A stretch of 18,578 nt of DNA. Origin: an uncultured Ruminococcus sp. GTDB lineage: Bacteria > Bacillota > Clostridia > Oscillospirales > Ruminococcaceae. The notes below the pieces were generated by a model that was not told where the DNA came from, did not search any database, and saw only the letters and a program-made list of their open reading frames with translations. This document shows positions 14,149-18,578 of the stretch, in pieces. Numbering within the stretch: position 1 is the stretch's first letter; each line of letters starts with the position of its first letter. A program made the translations under genes and the position numbers. The stretch lies in NCBI GenBank assembly GCA_946404705.1, contig CAMJES010000012.1, positions 1 through 18,578 of the forward strand, in the 5' to 3' direction.

Positions 14149-14524
14149 GTTTTGGAAGCTTATCGATCGATTTTTCGAGCTTTTAACGGTATTTTTGCGG
14201 CGAAAATGCGGCGAAAAGGCAATTTTACCTTTTTACTAATAGATGCCTAAAATAATTAGGCTTCGTTTGTGCAGATTGTATAGAATAGTCAGAAAAATTT
14301 TAAACAATCGGTTGAAAATTGTCGACTTAACTTACATTTTATGGAATGAAAACCAAAAATTAACATTACAAAAATATAATTAGGCTCAGGTTTATGCGCT
14401 TTGCATAAACCTTTTTGGAAATAAATCCCATAAAACTCCATATTTCTGCTTTTAGCAAGTCCTTTTTTGGGGGGCAAAAAAGCCTGTTTTGTGCAATGTC
14501 AACAAAAAAGGGGTTGTCGGAAAT
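14149..14524. other. Long intergenic region with a second terminator and a doubtful 46-codon frame
   Basis: No gene is firmly supported. An 11-base unit (TGCGGCGAAAA) occurs twice in tandem at about 14196-14217. A 46-codon frame runs from ATG 14243 to TAG 14383 and would give a Lys/Arg/Leu-rich peptide starting MPKIIRLRLCRLYRIV. It has no Shine-Dalgarno site, but its stop lies 4 bases before a strong terminator stem. The motif ATAATTAGGCT occurs both near the ATG and at the end of that frame. From 14417 to 14524 nothing is recognised apart from GC-poor DNA. Confidence 0.35.
14388..14416 (+). terminator. Orphan strong terminator
   Basis: GGTTTATGC (14389-14397) and GCATAAACC (14403-14411) form a perfect 9-base-pair stem with a 5-base loop, followed by TTTTT. 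No established gene precedes it: the lipid kinase transcript already ends at 14148. It implies an unrecognised transcript, or a backup stop ahead of the promoter at 14525. Confidence 0.75.
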
Positions 14525-14553
14525 TTGACAAACGGTTATTTTGATTTTATAAT
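14525..14553 (+). promoter_or_regulatory. Fully consensus promoter of the G5/3D wall protein gene
   Basis: TTGACA (14525-14530), 17 bases, TATAAT (14548-14553). The expected start is near 14560, leaving a leader of about 115 bases before the ATG at 14676. Such a perfect promoter would normally be strong, which makes a repressor plausible. Confidence 0.88.
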
Positions 14554-14570
14554 AGCTAAAGTCGCTAAAG

Positions 14571-14587
14571 ATTACAAATGGGTTACA
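14571..14587 (-). promoter_or_regulatory. WalR-like binding site downstream of the promoter
   Basis: On the minus strand the sequence is TGTAAC-CCATT-TGTAAT, which fits the published WalR (YycF) consensus of two TGTWAH hexamers separated by 5 bases. It lies at about +12 to +28 relative to the predicted start. WalR controls wall hydrolases in Bacillus, including the 3D-domain protein YocH. Presence of WalR in this organism is assumed. Confidence 0.45.
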
Positions 14588-14675
14588 ACAGGCGCAAAAC
14601 TCAAATTAAGCTTACCTCGATTTGAACTGCCGTGCAAACTCGCTTAAAATCAAAAGCAATGAAAAAGGAGATTTT

Positions 14676-15671
14676 ATGAGCAGACCTATTAAACTACCGT
14701 TAAAAAGCTTGCAGGATGTAAAAAAACACAAGATCGTTTCAATTTGCACTGCTGCTGCAGCCGGAATTGTAATTCTTCTGCTGGTTATTGTTTCAGCCGT
14801 TAAGCTTTCTTCGCAGGAGCGTGTTTTTGAAGCAGACCTTGTAAACGCTGCGCACATAGGCGAAGGAACTATCACGATCAATCCGAATCCATTCTGCAAA
14901 GTAAGCGTTTTTGCCGATGGCGAAAACCATGTTGTAAGAGCAAGAGGCAGCGTTTCCGACGCTCTCGATGCTGCAGGGATCGACGTTGACGATGACGACC
15001 TTATCAATGTAGGCCTTGCCGAACCGCTTAACGCAAATACAAATATTATCATCAACCGTGTCGAATATGTTACCGAAGTTAAGCTTGAAGCTATCGACTA
15101 TGCGACCGAGTACAAGGAAGACGACAGCTACGTTATCGGCTATTCCAAGGTGCTTGTGGACGGAGAAGAGGGCGAACTCGCCAAGACTATCTGCCACACA
15201 TACGTTGACGGAAAGCTCGCAAGTTCGGATGTTGTCAGCACGGAAGTTACCGAAGAGCCGGTCGATGAAGTTATTGTGACCGGTACTGCCGAGGTGAATC
15301 CTATCGCGGCAATGAGCATCTCACAGCTTGAAGTTCCCGATGACCTTGCGCTTGACGAAAACGGCGTTCCGACATCATATTCTCAGGTTCTCACCGGTAA
15401 ATCCTGCGCATACAGCGCGCGTCCGACGGCAAAGACCGCTTCGGGCAGACAGGTCAAGGTCGGCTACGTTGCGGTTGACCCCTCGATAATCCCATACGGA
15501 ACGGAGCTTTATATCGTTTCGACAGACGGCAAGTACGTTTACGGCTACGCTGTTGCAGCCGATACGGGAACGGCTCTTCTCGACGGCAGGATCCTCGTTG
15601 ACCTTTTCATGGAAAGCTACGAGGCAAGCTGCGAATGGGGCGCAAAGCAGGTTAACATTTACGTTTTATAA
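14676..15671 (+). CDS. Membrane-anchored wall protein with DUF348, G5 and 3D domains (YabE/Rpf-like)
   Basis: The 331-residue protein has a short basic cytoplasmic N-terminus, one membrane segment at about residues 19-43, and an extracytoplasmic remainder. A DUF348-type module (about 70-120) precedes a G5-like module (about 120-205), thought to bind wall sugars. The C-terminal 90 residues form a 3D domain named for its three Asp residues, seen here in AVDPSIIPYGTELYI, AADTG and GRILVDLF. 3D domains are found in lytic transglycosylases of the MltA/YocH/YabE type, so peptidoglycan cleavage is the likely role. The start at 14676 is preceded by AAGGAG; an upstream ATG at 14622 lacks a site and would add 18 polar residues. 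It is monocistronic with a consensus promoter, a WalR-like site in the leader and its own terminator. Confidence 0.9.
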   Translation: MSRPIKLPLKSLQDVKKHKIVSICTAAAAGIVILLLVIVSAVKLSSQERVFEADLVNAAHIGEGTITINPNPFCKVSVFADGENHVVRARGSVSDALDAAGIDVDDDDLINVGLAEPLNANTNIIINRVEYVTEVKLEAIDYATEYKEDDSYVIGYSKVLVDGEEGELAKTICHTYVDGKLASSDVVSTEVTEEPVDEVIVTGTAEVNPIAAMSISQLEVPDDLALDENGVPTSYSQVLTGKSCAYSARPTAKTASGRQVKVGYVAVDPSIIPYGTELYIVSTDGKYVYGYAVAADTGTALLDGRILVDLFMESYEASCEWGAKQVNIYVL

Positions 15672-15698
15672 GATAGATAAACAAAACGGATAGGAAAG

Positions 15699-15735
15699 GC
15701 TCCCTCTGCTTTCGGGCAGGGGGAGCTTCGTTTTT
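15699..15735 (+). terminator. Terminator of the G5/3D wall protein gene
   Basis: GCTCCCTCTGC (15699-15709) pairs with GCAGGGGGAGC (15716-15726) with one G-U pair, followed by TTCGTTTTT. The next promoter begins three bases later. Confidence 0.9.
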
Positions 15736-15737
15736 AC

Positions 15738-15766
15738 TTGACAAAATCCTATTTATGTGGTATATT
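15738..15766 (+). promoter_or_regulatory. Promoter of the nitroreductase gene
   Basis: TTGACA (15738-15743), 17 bases, TATATT (15761-15766), with TGG before the -10. The start would be near 15773, so the leader is very short and begins almost at the AAGGAG ribosome site (15775-15780). Confidence 0.82.
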
Positions 15767-15789
15767 TTACCCAAAAGGAGATGCTTATT

Positions 15790-16329
15790 ATGGAATTTAA
15801 AGAGCTTATCGAAAAAAGAAGAAGCATAAGGTCGTTTGAGGAGAATGTTACCGTTACAGAGGAAGATGTTAGGAAGATAATTTATGCCGCACAGCAGGCG
15901 CCCTCGTGGAAAAACTCGGAAACGGGCAGATACTACATAGCCGTTTCGCAGGAGATGATAGAAAAGCTTCGTACCGAGTGCCTTGCCGAATACAACCGCA
16001 ATAATACCAAGAACGCAGCAGCTATAATCGTTACCGCTTATGTTTCCAACCGCTCGGGCTTTGAGCGTGACGGCAGCGCAACCAACGAACGCGGCAACGA
16101 ATGGGGTGCTTATGACCTCGGACTGCAGAATATGAACCTTATCATGGCTGCACGGGATATCGGATTTGATACGCTTATAATGGGTCTTCGCGATTCGGCA
16201 AAGCTGCATGAGCTTTTCGGCATTCCCGAAGAGCAGCACGTTATGTCGGTCATTGCCGTGGGAAAAAGAGCCGCCGAACCTGAGAAGCCTGTCAGAAAGA
16301 ATTTCGAAGATATAGTGAAAATGTTTTGA
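15790..16329 (+). CDS. Nitroreductase family FMN-dependent oxidoreductase
   Basis: The 179-residue protein belongs to the short nitroreductases, homodimeric FMN enzymes that reduce nitro groups, quinones or other electron acceptors with NAD(P)H. The FMN phosphate-binding RRSIRSF is at residues 10-16, QAPSWKNSE near 37-45 is the second FMN contact, and the GLRDSAKLHELFGIPEEQHVMSVIAVG block near the end is the usual third region. The start at 15790 is chosen because AAGGAG lies 9 bases upstream; the in-frame ATG at 15757 lies in the promoter. No signal peptide. It is monocistronic. A perfect NrdR-type palindrome follows 5 bases after its stop codon. The physiological substrate is unknown. Confidence 0.92.
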   Translation: MEFKELIEKRRSIRSFEENVTVTEEDVRKIIYAAQQAPSWKNSETGRYYIAVSQEMIEKLRTECLAEYNRNNTKNAAAIIVTAYVSNRSGFERDGSATNERGNEWGAYDLGLQNMNLIMAARDIGFDTLIMGLRDSAKLHELFGIPEEQHVMSVIAVGKRAAEPEKPVRKNFEDIVKMF

Positions 16330-16334
16330 CCTTA

Positions 16335-16350
16335 ACACTATATATAGTGT
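16335..16350. promoter_or_regulatory. Perfect NrdR box behind the nitroreductase gene
   Basis: ACACTATATATAGTGT is a perfect 16-base palindrome matching the NrdR consensus (ACACWATATATWGTGT). It lies between the nitroreductase stop and that gene's terminator, about 140 bases upstream of the nrdD -35. A weaker match (10 of 16) lies exactly 32 bases to the left at 16303-16318, inside the nitroreductase gene. No promoter is evident beside it. Confidence 0.75.
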
Positions 16351-16361
16351 TTGCGAAAAGT

Positions 16362-16400
16362 AAGAGCCGTTCCGTCAAGCCTTTCGGAACGGCTCTTTTT
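16362..16400 (+). terminator. Terminator of the nitroreductase gene
   Basis: AAGAGCCGTTCCG (16362-16374) and CGGAACGGCTCTT (16385-16397) form a perfect 13-base-pair stem with a 10-base loop, followed by a T-run. Confidence 0.94.
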
Positions 16401-16474
16401 GTCAATCCGCAATATCACCAAAAAAATTTTGAGAAAATCATATAAAACGCCGACCGTGAAAATCTGTAATGCCC

Positions 16475-16503
16475 TTGTTTTTAATTGTGAACTGTGATAT
16501 AAT
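16475..16503 (+). promoter_or_regulatory. Promoter of nrdD
   Basis: TTGTTT (16475-16480), 17 bases, TATAAT (16498-16503), with TGA before the -10 as an extended element. The start is expected near 16510, inside the first NrdR box. The leader is about 150 bases long and contains a small stem (GGCTTT/AAAGCC, about 16557-16580). Confidence 0.75.
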
Positions 16504-16549
16504 TCAATATATGGTGCTGTAAAATAAAGTATTTTACAATATATAGTGT
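16502..16549. promoter_or_regulatory. Pair of NrdR boxes at the nrdD promoter
   Basis: Box A (16502-16517, ATTCAATATATGGTGC) overlaps the end of the -10 and the predicted start. Box B (16534-16549, TTACAATATATAGTGT) matches the NrdR consensus at 14 of 16 positions. The boxes are separated by exactly 16 bases, a 32-base spacing that places both on the same face of the helix, as in known NrdR-controlled nrd promoters. Binding here would block transcription when dATP is high. The spacer also forms a 9-base-pair hairpin (TGTAAAATA/TATTTTACA, 16518-16538). Confidence 0.85.
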
Positions 16550-16660
16550 GCAAATAGGCTTTAAACGTTTGATGAAAGCCGCTATCTTATGCGGATATAA
16601 TAAATGCAGACGATTTCGGAAAGATATCAAAGGGCAGAGAACAGGGAGGAAACACGCAAA

Positions 16661-18527
16661 ATGAAGATCATCAAAAGAAACGGAGCGGAAGAGGTATTTG
16701 ACGTTAAAAAGATAGTCAATGCCATTGCAAAAGCTAACAACGCCGGCGAGAAGAACGAGCTTAACGAAGGCCAGATAGAAGATATCGCCGATTATATAGA
16801 GTATAAGTGCGCAAAGATCGGCAGAGCGGTTTCTGTCGAGGAAATTCAGGATATGGTCGAGGGTCAGATCATGGCAAAGGGCGCATTCGATGTTGCGCGC
16901 CGTTATGTAAAATACCGCTATACACGTTCGCTCGTCCGTAAGGCAAACACAACGGACGACCGTATCCTCACGCTGCTTGAATGCAATAACGAAGAGGTAA
17001 TGCAGGAAAACTCCAACAAAAACCCCGTTGTCAACAGCGTTCAGCGCGACTATATGGCAGGCGAGGTGAGCCGCGACATAACAAACCGTCTGCTCCTGCC
17101 GCCCGATATCGTTGAAGCCGACAAGAACGGACTTATCCATTTCCACGATTCCGATTATTTCGCACAGCATATGCATAACTGCGACCTTGTTAACCTTGAA
17201 GATATGCTCCAGAACGGAACGGTCATCAGCGAAACGCTTATCGAAAAGCCGCACAGCTTCTCGACCGCCTGCAATATCGCAACGCAGATCATCGCGCAGG
17301 TCGCTTCCAACCAGTACGGCGGCCAGAGCATAAGCCTTGCGCACCTTGCTCCGTTCGTGCAGATATCCCGTGAGAAGATTCACAAGGACGTTATGGATGA
17401 GGTCAAGGCTCTCGGTGCGACTCCGAGCGAAACTCAGATAGCCGAGATTGTTGAAAAGCGTCTTCACAAGGAGATCGAAAAGGGCGTTCAGACCATTCAG
17501 TATCAGGTCGTTACCCTTATGACTACAAACGGTCAGGCGCCGTTCCTCACCGTGTTTATGTATCTTAACGAAGCCAAGGACGAGAACGAAAAGCAGGATC
17601 TTGCCCTTATCATAGAAGAAATGCTCCGCCAGCGTTATCAGGGCGTTAAAAACGAAGCAGGCGTGTGGATAACACCTGCTTTCCCGAAGCTTATATATGT
17701 CCTCGAAGATGATAACGTTGAAGAGGACAGCCCGTATTTCTACCTCACCGAGCTTGCCGCAAAATGCACGGCAAAGCGCCTTGTTCCCGATTATATCAGC
17801 GAAAAGGTAATGCTTAACCTTAAAGTCGATAAAAACGGCGAGGGTCATTGCTATACCTGCATGGGCTGCAGAAGCTTCCTCACGCCTTATGTTGACGAGA
17901 ACGGCAAACCGAAGTATTACGGCAGATTCAATCAGGGCGTTGTTACGATAAACCTTGTCGATGTTGCGCTTTCTTCGGGCGGCGATATGGATAAGTTCTG
18001 GAAGATCTTCGATGAACGTCTTGACCTTTGCTACCGTGCGCTGATGTGCCGTCACGAACGTCTTAAAGGCACATTGTCGGACGCTGCTCCTATCCTTTGG
18101 CAGTACGGCGCGCTTGCAAGACTTAAAAAAGGCGAGCCTATCGACAAGCTGCTTTACGGCGGTTATTCCACGATATCGCTCGGCTATGCGGGACTTTGCG
18201 AATGTACAAGATATATGACGGGCAAATCCCACACCGACCCCGAGGCAACTCCGTTTGCGCTTGAGGTTATGCAGCATATGAACGATGTTTGCGCAGAGTG
18301 GAAAAAGAAGGAAAATATCGACTTTTCTATATACGGAACTCCGCTTGAAAGCACGACCTACAAATTCTCGAAGTGCCTGCAGAAGCGTTTCGGCATAATC
18401 AAGGGCGTTACAGACAAGAATTATATCACAAACAGCTATCACGTTCACGTTACCGAGGAGATAGACGCTTTCACGAAGCTTAAATTTGAATCGCAGTTCC
18501 AGGCTCTTTCTCCCGGAGGAGCAATCA
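16661..18527 (+). CDS. nrdD: Anaerobic (class III) ribonucleoside-triphosphate reductase, 3' end missing
   Basis: About 622 residues are present. The enzyme reduces NTPs to dNTPs under anoxia, using a glycyl radical formed by the activase NrdG and formate or a thioredoxin system as reductant. An ATP-cone regulatory domain opens the protein (KIIKRNGAEEVFDVKKIVNA, residues 2 to about 90). The catalytic domain follows, with Cys174 in MHNCDLVNL and a GHCYTCMGCRSFL motif (Cys397, Cys400, Cys403) holding the thiyl-radical cysteine. The FESQFQALSPGGAI stretch is the last genuine part. The C-terminal zinc site and the glycyl-radical loop are lost because the sequence runs into adapter at 18528; the frame stays open through the adapter only by chance. 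A full-length family member has about 700-780 residues. GGGAGG lies 11 bases before the ATG. An nrdG gene would be expected downstream. Confidence 0.95.
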
Positions 18528-18578
18528 AGATCGGAAGAGCACACGTCGGAACTCCAGTCACCGGCTATGATATCTCGT
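18528..18578 (+). other. Illumina TruSeq adapter contamination at the contig end
   Basis: From 18528 the bases read AGATCGGAAGAGCACACGTC, the start of the Illumina read-1 3' adapter. GAACTCCAGTCAC follows at 18549-18561 after one substitution (T to G at 18548). Then come ten bases that look like a barcode (18562-18571, beginning CGGCTATG) and ATCTCGT, the start of the constant flow-cell tail. The adapter match is from memory but is far too long to be chance. This stretch is not part of the genome. Confidence 0.97.

Noticed and set aside
14289..14477. Minus-strand frame of 62 codons before the 3D wall protein gene
   Set aside because: It begins with TTG in a C-run, has no ribosome site, crosses the orphan terminator stem and has no recognisable features.
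14554..14675. Leader of the G5/3D gene as a c-di-AMP (ydaO) riboswitch, which often precedes wall hydrolases
   Set aside because: The conserved GGGGACC-type core and the CAGCTAACCTCGTAAGCG-like end are absent, apart from a short TTACCTCG resemblance.
16557..16660. Cobalamin riboswitch in the nrdD leader
   Set aside because: The leader is only about 150 bases, lacks the B12-box motif, and class III reductase does not use cobalamin.
16481..18544. A minus-strand open frame of 687 codons opposite nrdD
   Set aside because: It is the antisense shadow of nrdD, and its first residues (MCSSDL) come from the sequencing adapter. It has no ribosome site and no recognisable domain, while the plus strand encodes all NrdD motifs.

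Overview
The window looks like a chromosomal segment from a low-to-moderate GC Firmicute of class Clostridia, most likely a Ruminococcus/Oscillospiraceae-type gut anaerobe. This is an inference from the anaerobic class III ribonucleotide reductase with NrdR boxes, strong Gram-positive Shine-Dalgarno sites and sigma-A promoters, an SLH-domain wall protein, a G5/3D wall protein, a TSCPD-domain protein and many U-tailed terminators. No rRNA, tRNA, CRISPR array or prophage was seen. The right end is not biological: the last 51 bases match an Illumina adapter with a barcode.

Layout. Positions 1-1411 hold cytidylate kinase (cmk) between a partial and a complete copy of a palindromic MITE-like repeat. 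Positions 1469-3712 encode a secreted YcdB/SLH-type surface protein. Positions 3838-4099 hold a compact two-promoter locus: a 28-residue membrane peptide on the minus strand and a convergent small RNA on the plus strand that covers its 3' end. This looks like a type I toxin-antitoxin module wedged behind the phosphoglucomutase gene (4089-5807, minus). Divergent from it are a small membrane protein (6100-6426) and a tight operon of an alpha/beta hydrolase, a YifB/ComM-type AAA ATPase and an RluA-type pseudouridine synthase (6577-10035). A long bidirectional hairpin separates this operon from a convergent small membrane protein (10226-10492).

After an AT-rich gap comes an operon of a PHP phosphoesterase, a TSCPD protein and a YdcF-like membrane protein (11057-12935). 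Then follow a diacylglycerol-kinase-type lipid kinase (13108-14106), a 570-base intergenic region with two terminators and a consensus promoter, a G5/3D wall protein (14676-15671), a nitroreductase (15790-16329), and nrdD (16661 onward, cut off by the adapter).

Most genes are housekeeping. The interest is in the intergenic DNA: the type I TA-like locus whose toxin ribosome site lies inside the phosphoglucomutase terminator hairpin; a pair of NrdR boxes at the nrdD promoter plus a perfect distant box behind the nitroreductase gene; a WalR-like site just downstream of the promoter of the 3D wall protein; related GC-rich hairpins at the predicted 5' ends of two mRNAs; and the repeats around cmk. 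No large undescribed multi-gene system was seen.
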